DNA from: Hemibagrus wyckioides
Taxonomy: Eukaryota; Chordata; Actinopteri; Siluriformes; Bagridae
DNA: 64,000 nt
Assembly: GCF_019097595.1 (NCBI RefSeq)
Contig: NC_080726.1
Span: 14,753,205-14,817,204 of the forward strand
Reading direction: 5' to 3'
Part shown: in pieces, positions 24,826 through 36,300 of the stretch
Position numbering within the stretch: the stretch's first letter is position 1
Layout: the number at the start of each line of letters is the position of its first letter
Made by a program: the position numbers and the translations under genes
Notes under the pieces: generated by a model
What the model saw: the letters and a program-made list of their open reading frames with translations, nothing else
What the model was told of the DNA's origin: nothing
Databases searched by the model: none

Positions 24826-25072
24826 TAGCCACACAGCTCCTTGTAGCATGAGAGTTTGATCCTGAGCCCATGTTTCTCTCTGAGTGGAGTTGTTGTGCAT
24901 GTTCTCTGTGTGTGTTTCCTCTGGCTTCCCTGAAATGATTTCCTACCTCTCTAGTTCAAGCTGCTCTAGGTGTGACTGAGTGTGTGAATGTGTGTATGGT
25001 ACTCCTGCCTCACAACCAGGCTCTAGATCCTCCATTATTCCAGATCCTTGATCAGGATGAAACTTACTGAAG
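24826..25072. repeat. dispersed repeat, copy B, inverted relative to copy A
   Basis: Shows the other reading of the same family: GAGTTTGATCCTGAGC, then TGTTGTGCATGTTCTCTGTG, GTGTGTTTCCTC, and an end GATCAGGATGAAACTTACTG that is roughly the reverse complement of the start of copy A. Either two independent copies face each other or one element was broken by inversion. Confidence 0.55.
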
Positions 25073-25638
25073 ATGATAGAACAAATTAAGAGACCGCATA
25101 ATAAAATATTTTATGGTTTTATGGAAATGCAAAGGAACATACCAGGTTACATTAAAAGAGGGAGAGGATTTAGAGCATTATTTATCGTAATGTCTGGTGC
25201 AGGTAAACTACCAGAGCCATTAACCAGAACAACTGTTTCTACGTTTTCTGGTAGTTTTCCTTGGGCTCCACAGGGTCCACAGCATTTCATTTCAATGCAC
25301 ACAGGGAATGACTAAAAACATTCCAATTAAGTTATTCTTACTCCATAAGGGCCTGGCAGATGGCCTGATGTCAATGCAGAGGAGTTTGGGAACCGGGGTG
25401 AAGAGGGTAACATTTAACCAGAGCATCCCCTCCGTGGCAGAATGATGAGCACTCTCTCTATTTGTGGTCGGCTCACATGCACGAACATTGACCCGCTGCT
25501 GCCAGACTCACTCCGTTTGAATCAGTATCACACAAAGAATTGTGTAGTAGGACTGACATTTACACGCACCCTGTCCTAATTCACTCTAATGAGATGTGCT
25601 GAGACAGCTTTAGTGCACGGGCATGCACCAGGGGAATG

Positions 25639-25646
25639 ATTTGCAT
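25639..25646. promoter_or_regulatory. octamer (POU-type) motif in a candidate enhancer block
   Basis: ATTTGCAT, the reverse complement of the ATGCAAAT octamer, lies in a repeat-free block (about 25380-25830) that also has a homeobox-type CTAATGAG at about 25588. Such blocks upstream of developmental regulators such as hic1 are often enhancers, but conservation was not tested. Confidence 0.25.
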
Positions 25647-26065
25647 CCTCTTCTTCTTTTGCGAGAGAACCCTGGCCGACACACGGCTCCATCCTGCGCT
25701 AGAAGTGTGTGTTGCTTAGTGGAGATGAGAGCTAAATTGAAGGACTTGAGTGATTGATAGTGATGATATGAGTGCGGGCTTTAATTGGGCACGTTGGGAT
25801 TGGCGAAAAGGCATGTGCACCACTTGCTGGCCAACTGTTTCTCTGTGGAACTCAATGGCCCAGTGGTGCGATTCGTTCAAAATACCTTCACAGGCATGTG
25901 TCTATTGTTACCAGATGTCACTTTGAAACGTGGCCTTTTTTTTGTTTCAGAGTGTTTAAGAGTGTGTCGTGTACCATGGCCCCATGCCTCCTGTGTGTGT
26001 CCTATGTTCTGATTCTGTTCTTTCCCAGTGCCAGGTGCTGCAGCAGTGGAGCTGGTGGTTATGGG

Positions 26066-26101
<36 letters not shown>

Positions 26102-29100
26102 AGCGGACCCGCCAGATGATAATCTGCAGGGCACATGGCTGTACACTGAGCAATATCTGCTGCCTTCTCTCTCCTCATTAGCCCTACACAGACCAGCCAT
26201 ACGCTCCCCCTAACACACACACACACACCACAAAAAGGGAAGAGTGGCCTTTGTTTTCTGTGTCCTACACACAACCCTTGTTGAACCTCCTCCTTTTCTC
26301 TCCTCTCCACCATGTAAATCTCTTTTCTGGCTTAATTCTCGCTGAAAACCATATGGTGTGTGACATCATGAGGCCAGGAAGTAAAGTGAGAGAAAGACAG
26401 ACCAAATGAGAGCAAGGGAAAGAGAACGATTGCACCACCAGGTCTCTGTGCAGTGATGTCAGCAGAGAGGCATGCTAGGAGGCCTGTTGGGGGGCGAGGG
26501 GAGCAGGTTGGAAATGTTTTCGCTTTTCTAGATTTCACTCCCACCTGTATAATCAGAGTAACGCAGGAAAAGTAGCAGGGGTGCTTGTGGACCCGGAGAG
26601 AACCGCTTTGCATTCTGGGGCCGTCCCTCTTCAGGAATGGGGAATGTTTGCACTCACTCATCATACACATGTATTCTCACTTTAACACCATATCCTGTTG
26701 GCACTCTTGCTCTCTTGATGGTGAGGTTGAGTTTGGCACATGGTACACATGGATTTTTTTTTGCCATATCCTGGGAAAATGTAAACATACCATCACAGAG
26801 AAACACACATTTTTGAGATTCTGAATGCTACTGATGAAAGTCATTAGCCATAACTACTGATGAAAGTACATCATGGAAGCCTATAGGGATAGATTTGATC
26901 CTTCTTGAGCTCTTGATGAGTGCAAGGCGTGCAGTATAGTAATGCATGGAGACCTGGAAGAGAAGCAGACTTGACATCTGGGATGTATGTTAAAGACCCG
27001 CAATGTGAAAAACCGTTTGCACCGAGTTGCCTTAATGAGACAAAAGTGCACATTCTACATCTGTTTGTATTGAACCATGAGATTTTCCATGTTTATACGC
27101 TATGATAGACAGAATCTAGGATTTCTCCTCCTACTCCTCAGTGGACTTCACGTCTGTTTCCGCTGCCCTCTCTTTCTCCCCCACTCCCCACTCTGTCTTG
27201 CTCCATCTCAGCTCCATCCAACTGCTCTGTTTATCTCTATCTCTCTCATCCTCTTAGTCTCTCTCACTGACGAGTCGCAATCTGCACACCAGGCCTTTTT
27301 GTCTGACAATCTCCCTCCCCTCCTGTGTTCGCTCGCTGGGTGAACTCTTCAGCTTTGTTGGGAGGTCCTGGTCTCCATACCACCACCACCACTATCCCCC
27401 TTCCTGCCAGCTCTCTATCAGCACGTACACACACACAAACACACACACACACACACTACCCCTCTCCTCTCCTCTGATTAATGGCAGAGCTGGGGAGTAT
27501 GCCAGGCCAGTTCCTTGCTCAGTGAAATGAAGGGAAAGGAGAGGAAGGGAAGGCAAGGCGAGGCAGGGCTGCTGCAGCTGTGGTTTTGGAGTCTGTCTCT
27601 CGGCCCCTGCTCTGCCCCCTTTCTCTCTCCATCTCCTCTCTGGCTCCTCCAGGGACACACGCCTTGGCCAGGCCCCAGGAACCAAGAACCAGGGAGTCAG
27701 GACCAGGGGGACAAAAAAGGGGAAAAAAGAATGCAAGGCTGTGATGTATAGTGGGGTCGATTGCACGGCGAATGAGGGTAAATTTAAGGGAAATGGCAGG
27801 ATGTTTGAGTTTTTTTGGCAGGAATTACAGATAGCTCAAAAAAGTTCAGGGGACAGCAGGAATGCCAGGAAAGTTTTTAAGAATCGTAGGCTACTCTTAC
27901 ATTGAAATGATATGTGATGAGCTGATGATAGTAGATGGAACATTCTTCATCAGTTATTTATAGAGTATATTCTAATCCCTTAAGTTTTTAGGAAATAACT
28001 TATAAGGTCAGAGGAAACCCTCAAGGAGTTTTGTGTCCTTTTTCAGGATATAAATGTCAGTACACTCAAATTTGCATTAGATACAGTATACAGAGGTGTT
28101 ATACCATGTGGATTTCAGTACGCTGTGCAGTTTTGATGTACTTGCTCTCTTTTAATGTTTTATGAGCTGTAGTGCTGCGGTGTGCTGACCTCACTCTCAC
28201 CCCGGTGCCACCCAGCCTGTGCGGGACTCAGGCGCGATTGGCCCCGGCCAAAACTCCACAGCGGCACATCTGCTATCCATAAACGCCAGCCACTCACTTC
28301 ATCTCCTCACCCACCCCCTACCTCCTCCACTTCTACTGCTGGTTTATTTCTGCTTTGCCATCTGAGCAGGCCATGTACTGTTCTCCTGCCATCTTGTGTT
28401 TTTTTTTTCCAATTCTGCCCAAGCAAGCACTGGTTGTTCCCGTATTCCTGTTCCTTGGAACCCCATGCTCTTTATCTTGTTCCAACGGAAAAATTTCTCA
28501 CCCATTATATCCTAAACTGGAAGCCAGCTGAGTGTGGTGGCTGTGAATTAGGAGCCGCAGGATGATCCAGCTCCAAGCCACCAGCATTAACCCCTTCTGA
28601 TATTCCCATGGCCCAGTCTTGGCCCAGTACCCATCACACTGAAATACCCAAATTATATCTCTCCAGTTTGGCTTTTTGTTGCGAGACATGCTTTACCTTC
28701 ACTCATTGCTCAGTAAGCCGAACATTTCCTTCTGCAAAGGGCAGGGATGTTTTCGGGTGATCTGTGCGGCTCTAGAGGAAAGCTCCCCATCCACATTCCA
28801 TTCATGTGTTGCTTAAAGTTAAGGACAATCTCCAGTGTGGGAGGATTAGATTTCCTCTCTAGATCATAAGCATTTGGCCAGGCGCACCACACCCATTAGC
28901 TTTAAAAAAGATGTGTTTAACACGTCCTCACTGAATACCCAGTGTGCACTATGGCCTAAAAAAATGAACAAAGAAAATAAATTGAGTGCCTCGACTTAAC
29001 TGTCCAGAGCTTTAAGTGCACCCCCAGGCAATAAAGAAGTATTACCCTTGTGCAATTGTTTTATCATTATTTTGACTTTTTCCACTGTAATCAAATTCAC

Positions 29101-29939
29101 AGTGTGCAAAAAAAAAATCGCATACTGAACTTTTGCTCCCTCATATCCTGGATCATTCTGTCCTTTCCAAGCCCAAGCATTCACCTTTTCTTTTCCCAGA
29201 CATATTGGCATGAATCTATGGTGGGGTCCCAGCAGAACCCTGGGATGAATCATGTAGCTGCAAGCATGCAAGAGTACTGTCTTATGATAAATATTACAAA
29301 CCATAAATCATTGTTTCTCAGAAAAATGGGGGGGGGGACAGAGCAAGGGAGAGAAAGTGTGTGCAGAAAAAAAATTTAGGAATCTGGAGAGAAAACAAAA
29401 GCAGGGTCACATTCTGTGTATGTGAGTGTGAATGGTGGTGAAAATGGGGCTTCAGGTCAGAGGGACCACTGGGGAGTGGGAGTGGTGGAGGAGGCAGAGG
29501 AGAAGAGGATTGTGGAAACACAGCCAGCGGCTTCGGACCAAAGCCATGTTCTTCGACCAGAAAGTCCATTAGAAGCCTGCAGAGATTTGAGTATACGTAT
29601 GCCAGAGTCTCACTTAACGAATCTAGGCATCAGTGGTCAAGCGAGGGTCGAGTCATTTTTGGTTCAAATTGAAGATGAGCTCATGATGGCATCATTTATT
29701 ACATGTACATGAATGTGCTTTTGTCAACTCTGAACTCTCTGAGACATTATTAGTTGAGATTTCAATGGAAATTCTGCTCAAGATGTAGGGGCTTTCTTGT
29801 TATACTAATAAAAATGCTCTGCAAATGAATAGACTGCTGCATCAGAAGGCGTCCCTGCCTCGGTTTCCAAACTCCCTGGTGTGATCCTGAGCTTATTATC
29901 ATTTTCCTCACATCCACATGGGTTTCCACTGGGATCCAG

Positions 29940-30048
29940 CTACATGTGTGTGTATGTGCATGCATGGTCTGTTCCTGCCTCATGCCTAGTGTTTCAGTGA
30001 TAAGCTCTGGATCCACAAACACCAGGATAAAGATGAATGAAATAGCTG
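29940..30048. repeat. dispersed repeat, copy C, internally deleted
   Basis: CCTGCCTCATGCCTAGTGTTT, AGCTCTGGATCCAC and CCAGGATAAAGATGAATGAA match the 3' half of the family seen at 24826-25072, in the same orientation. Confidence 0.5.
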
Positions 30049-30252
30049 CAGCAAGCAGCTGATTATATAAAAAGGTGTACAGGGACTTCAGAATACTATT
30101 AGACCTCATATAAGTACCCAAATGTCAGTCCATCAAAAGCTCTGACAGTCAGGCACCTTCATTTTAATGCAGGCATGCCATCTAGTGGCCATCACAAGAA
30201 ATGCTTAAACATAACTTTGTCATAAAGTCATGTGTTCGATTTCATTAATTGA

Positions 30253-30258
30253 TTTATT
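30253..30258 (-). terminator. tsr1: tsr1 poly(A) signal AATAAA
   Basis: Canonical AATAAA on the minus strand about 76 bases after the tsr1 stop at 30334-30336, consistent with a short 3' UTR. Confidence 0.65.
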
Positions 30259-30333
30259 CCATTAGAATTGTATACACTGTGATAGAAGCCAATAGTGTGA
30301 AGGTCATGTCCATAATCATCAATCCTTCTCTCT

Positions 30334-33300
30334 TTACTCCATGTCAATATCATGGAGATCTTCAGACTCCTCTTTCTTCACCCAGGGCACAGGATGAGGC
30401 ACGTAAGGATCATATGTCCAGCGAGGATACACTCTTTTATAGAGGCTCATCAGCACCGTGTCCTGTGAACGCAGCTGACTGTCAAACACGCATTTCATGT
30501 GACCGTGTGTACCTGTGTAAAAAAGAGGAACGGGAAAAACACACATTAGGTTCAGTCTTTGACAGCAGACATCACGCGACGTCACACTTTATGCGACTCA
30601 ATGTATGACTGAAAGTCATGTTTAGCTCTAAAATAAAGAACTGTGCTTTTCTCTTTTCTTCTCACCCAAAGCCTCTTTGATGTGTCCTCTCCGGCCCCAC
30701 TTTGTGCGCAACTCCACCGGCTTAAACCACAGAATATCATCTGCAAGGAAAGTCATGAAAGCGATAAAGTTTCTGTTTGCTAACACAAAACTGCTCCCGG
30801 TTACTTATGAACTATCCCTGAGCTGCTTATATAATTTCACATGAACAGCGATCCTCCTCCTCACCCCTTTTGAAGAACATGTAGCGGACAACGGCGGAAC
30901 GGCGGTTAATCTTGAAGGGGTGTCCGCTCAACACAATCCTCTTCAGCACCACACGCTGAGGGTCACAGCTCAGAAGGCTGCCCGTGGCCACCAGGTCCTG
31001 CATTCCTGAAACAGGAAGAATCAGTGAACAATCGGCTCTTTACAAACACGCTTAAAAGTAAAACATGACCGGGAGGTGTGTCATTTACCATTGGCTCTCT
31101 GTTTGAAGAGCAGGACTCCGGCAGTCGGGAACGTGATTGGAGCATAAACGGACACAACCATAGGTGCATCAGCACGGAGAAAACGCTCCATCTTATGCTT
31201 GTCCCCTAAAAAACATTAAATCTCAGTCCGAGTTCTCAGTCACAAAAGTTAGTGATATATCCAGATTCAGAGTGATACATCCAGATTCAGATCCCCCCCA
31301 GGAAACTACAAAATGTTGGAACATATCTACACATTATTAATATACTCGGATGTGTGAATGTGTAGATTGCCTCAAGGCTTAATGCCATCACACATAACTA
31401 TCAGACTAGTTACCTGCTCAAAAGCTAACTTTATTTGACTCTTTATTTTTCTTTTCCTAATTTTTATGTCAGAGGCTGTCGAAAAAATTATTTTACTGCA
31501 TGGTAAATGGTACCGTTTATGGTTGTGCATGTGACCAATAAAATCTGAATTTAAGGCTACAAGGAGCCATACCGCTGGTGTGCTGAGAGAAGATTGGAGA
31601 AGCTCGGAAGCGTCTGAAGCCACACTGGAACACCAGCTCCTCTTTGGACGCAATGGGTTCTGTGAAACCAGGCTGCCGTCGTACCAGCACATGCATCACT
31701 GACATCTACACACAGAACACAGACCATTTTTATTATTATTTGAATAATATTTTGTATAAAACAAAGCAAAAACACATTATATTCAACATCCTGTTTTTGG
31801 AAAAGGGATCAAGGGGAACCCTCTCAAGCTGGACAGAATGCATCTAGCTTAAAACGGTACAGTCACCAGTGTTTTCCTCCATCTGTTCAGAAAGGCAATC
31901 AAATTGAATAGTGACCTCACTGGTCAATTTGGATGTGTTTAAAAGATGTTGAAGGATAAATAAATGAATGTTATGGTTATACCTTCTGCTCATGTGGGAG
32001 CAGGGAGACCAGCACCAGGGGTTTGCCTGCCTGAAAGCTTTCCATCACTGAGACTGGAACGTCCTCAATGTGCAGAGTCACGTACCAGCCAACCTGCATG
32101 ATCACATCATCATACATATAATAAAATGTGGTGCACTGAGATGGTTTAAATCTCTCTCTCTCACACACTCTCTCTCTCTCACCATGGCCCCTTCCTCCTC
32201 AGCGGCTGCCTCGGCCAGGACGCGGCGGCGTGTGCGCTCGAAGTTCTGAAACTGGAAGATGCGTGAGTAGTTGAGAGGCAGGTTCTCCATGGGGTCCCAT
32301 GGAGAGGAGCGGAAACTCTTCAGACCTCTGTACCTCTGAAATCTGAGACACATCCCCAAACAAACAAAGCTGTGAGTCTGACCTTTGCTCTTTACTAAAG
32401 GATCTGTATAGGTGTCAGATTTCAAAGTTTGTCAGACTCCCTGTGAAGGAGGAAAGATTATTATATGTACAATGTTACACAGAGACTGCAGCAGCTGGAT
32501 GTGGAGGAGCCACCAATGTATCAAAGCTGGATACAACAAATTTATTTGTTAATTGTTCACAACAGTATAGAAACAGTACATAAGAAACGCACTCATGGAA
32601 ATCCAGATAAAAAAGAAAAACGTCTATCATATAAGAGTGTCTGTAAATGGAGCGTTAACCTGATGCTGATCATATTTGCGTGTCTCAAATACACACAAGT
32701 ATAGTAGCATAACGTTCATCTGTGCCTATGGTTTTTGATGTACTCTGTTTAGGGCACACCATGCTTAGGATGCATTCTTTAAAGATTTCGTTGCCTTATT
32801 GTTGTTTTCTGTTTGTGGCATTGCTAACCGTAAAAATACAGAAATACACAAAAAAAAAAACCCACCAAATTAGCATTACCTACATTTTTGAACCTGTCTT
32901 ATTAAACCAAATCATATTAGTTTGATTTGGCCTATAAAAAAAAATCTACCCACAACAAAACACAGGCCCATTGTGTTTAAAACTGAGCAGTTGAAACTTT
33001 TTGTCCCTCACCTTGTCCTAGCAGGAACATCTAACGGTGTATCCACTTCATCAGGGAACATTTCATGTGAGCGAGCTTCACGATAGCGCTTCAGCCCATC
33101 TTCCTCCTCAGCCTCATCCATGGCTTCGTCGTACTTCTGCTCAGCTCCGACGTGGCCTGCAGAGCTTATTTCCTCCTCTTCCTCCTCATCCTCATCACCA
33201 TCATCCTTTCCAGTATCATGACAAGCATCACCATCCTAAATGAAGGAAGATTAAGCAAGTAGGTGTGGATGATTGAAAGAAATGGATCACAATACTTGTT

Positions 33301-36300
33301 TTTAGACATAAAGTAACACTTATTTTGGCTGTGAGTAGAATTGGACTCCACACACAGCATATTTGCACAATGGAAAACTACATGTCTAATGAATAGATCA
33401 TTTAAAAATATTACAAAGGGAAACAAAAATAATGCTAATAATTACAATATCAAAAATAATTCAGAAAGTTGTACTATGAGAAATTTATCAAGATAATCAT
33501 ATTTAGTCCAATTGCTACAAGTGACCAAATCTGCACATTTTATCATCAGCAACTGAGAGAACTCGAAAGTACAAAGATTTCATTGCAAATTCTCCTTTGA
33601 AAATATTTTTGGTTATATACAAGGTTTAAACTTGGTCCAGAAATCTATTTTTTTCTTTGATATCCATCACTAAACATACAGGGCCTTTGTCACGAGTGAG
33701 CATGTGGTCACTGAGATGGGAAAGGGGCAAGACATACTGCTGGGGTGAATCCACACCCCGGAGGGGTCAAGCTGCAGAACAATCACAGGTGCACTAATAA
33801 AAATAATCTCCATGAATCATCTGTGGTACCACTTCCCTCCTTGTTAACATCTTGCATTGTGAAGCCCTCTTTGGTGCTCAACCAGACATCAAACACATGC
33901 TAATTGGGATTAACGAAAATAAAGCCTGCGTACATGAGGAGCTTCCCCCCTGCTCCTTTCAAGCCTAGCTGGTATAAATAAATGGCCGCCTGCTCCGCAA
34001 GCCCCAACAGGAAGCCCTGTCCAAAGTGGAGGAAGTCAGGAGGCTTCTCTCGGGACAGGCCTGCCGCTCTAAACACTATTGTTGCGCTGCGCAGCCTGGC
34101 ACTAAGACTGAGAGGCAGACATTGAGAAAACAAACAATGCCTCTCCACCATGCAGCGCACAAAGAACCAGTCACGTATGCACTGTTCCGCCCGCGGCGTG
34201 CCTGCCCTCCTGCCCGCTCTTAGCCAATCAGTCACGCCTTCTGCCTTTACGTACACACCAACTATGCATTGTCAGCCTGCACAGTAAGTATGAAGTAGCT
34301 TGACCTGCTTTGTTCTCATTGCTCACTGCCTTCCTTTGCTGCCAGCGTAGGCAGCACCATGGTAATGTAAACAAAACTAACATATACTAATGACTTTTTG
34401 GGCGGGAGAGTCACATAAAATTTTTATAGCTCTGTTCACAAGCTTTGGAGCCAAGATTCCTAAGCATGATTTAAGAACATACTTCAGACTGCATTTGGAT
34501 TTATGGTTACAGAAAACATAAAATAATTTTGTTACAGAACAATTACTAAAAGGTTCAGGCTTGTTCAAACCCGTGTTTCTAATGTAGGAGTCTGTTTAAA
34601 TACCTGAGACTCATTTTCATCGTCCTCTTCCATCATCTCATCATCATCATCTTTATCGTCATCATCGCAGCTGTCCAGATCATCCTCTTCATCATCTTCA
34701 TTCTCTTCATCATCATCATCATCATCCACGATCCATGTGGCCTGATAGTCTGAAGTGCCCTTTGGCACCTTCATGACTCTTCGTTTCTTCCTGGCTTCTA
34801 CACATCCAGAAAAATACAGAATCTTCACATCACACAGAATCTTTGTTTAAATTAACCGTAATGTTAGTGATGATCCCAAAATCTGGCATCTAACCAGGCT
34901 TTTAAAAAGCTTTGAAGGCACTTTAGGTGCAGAACATGGCAGTTCATCAGTTCTCAGCAATAATCCAATCTTCTAATATCTGTAGCAAATTTAAGGTTTC
35001 TCTGTGATGCTCTTTTATGTGGCTTAAATCACCTAGTTATTCCCAGATCAACTAAACATTACTTCTGTTATATAAACATGGTGGGTGATGTACTATTGCT
35101 CTTTTAGTGGACAATCAATGGATAATTAATGACTGAAATTGCCAAAAAGCATCACATTGCACAAAAATGGAAAAATGAGCATCACACTGAACACACTGTA
35201 ACTGTAACGGTGTAGGGTGCAGGATTTCATTCCAACCAAGCAGAAGCCAGACCTGGGTCTACTGGAAGCCAGGGTCAGTGGATTAAACAGGTGGAACCAG
35301 ATGTGGCTTCTGCCTGAATTGAAATAAAAACCTGCACCTACACCAGCCCTTTGTGGATAAGATTGGACACCGCTAATCTATAAAAATGCCACTTTAATGA
35401 AAATAAAAGACCAGCTATCTTTATGAAGTTGTTTGAAACAAGGTGCCTTCAGCGGCAAGCTAAGCACTGCTGAGAGACAACTGGTATAAATCGGGCTTTA
35501 CTCGAGTGATTTATCTTGATTTTGATACTTCTATTTCTTTATATTTTGGCCACACAACCAACCAAAGGATTGATGAAGACTGTCAACATTTTGTGTAAAG
35601 GATTAATTCCTGCATTTCTTGTTATACCTTCAGCCTCCTGAAGCTCAGACTCAGTAGGCCAAGTCTGTTCTCCATCCATAGGATCAACCTCAGCTTCTGT
35701 CTGCAGGCTCTCTCTTTGAGAGGGGTCCGACTTCATTAACACACGCACCTCTCCTCCACCTTCATTTACATCTCCTGCACCCCTGTCCTGTGTGGCATAC
35801 ATCAGACACACAAGTGTAATCAGCATGGCTGACTGACAAAATAGCAAAACAAGCATCATACAGAGCTATTATGGCATGATGATACTTTATGTGCCATTAG
35901 TTGAGAAGATAAAATTCTCCTGCACCAAACATATCAAGCATTTTGTATACAATTTATATAGTTTTTTTTTAGTTTTATTAAATAAGTCTTCTGTGTGCAT
36001 CTGGGCTGTTCCATTCTTTTACTCTGAATTTTCACAGTGGATACTGCATAGTGCTAATGCTGATAATGAGAGTTTCTGCTGAAGTACTCACCATCATCTC
36101 CACATCTTGTCCTTTGGCTGGTTTTACAGGTCGTTGTGTACCTGTGACAATGGGCAGAGGGTCTGTAGATGCATCGATCTGACTGAGCTGAAAGTCCCCA
36201 TGGCCTGCAATGTGTACCAGTCTGTTCACCTGCAGAGATCTGCCTCGGATATACCCCGACACCCTCAGAGTGCCCAGTCCTGTAGGTGGCCCTCCTGTGC

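Larger units (their letters stand above)
19682..30333. other. intergenic region between hic1 and tsr1
   Basis: No complete gene could be supported in these 10.6 kb. The region begins with the hic1 5' flank, then has a CpG-richer island at 21340-21900 with a candidate start exon, trinucleotide tracts at 21261, 22424 and 22575, dispersed repeat copies at 24218, 24826 and 29940, and blocks of mixed composition at 25380-26000, 28180-28900 and 29500-29720 that may be regulatory. Open frames here are short or made of microsatellite-coded residues. Confidence 0.55.

Noticed and set aside
25073..25320. Possible transposon end (AAATTAAGAGACCGCAT)
   Set aside because: It faintly resembles the start of a common fish element, but no matching far end or coding remnant was seen.
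28182..28565. 127-codon plus-strand frame
   Set aside because: Proline/serine-rich composition comes from a C-rich stretch and has no domain signature.
19682..30333. mir-132/mir-212 cluster expected near hic1
   Set aside because: I looked on both strands for the mature-type sequence (AACAGTCTACAG and its reverse complement) and did not see it. The scan was by eye, so a diverged copy could be missed.
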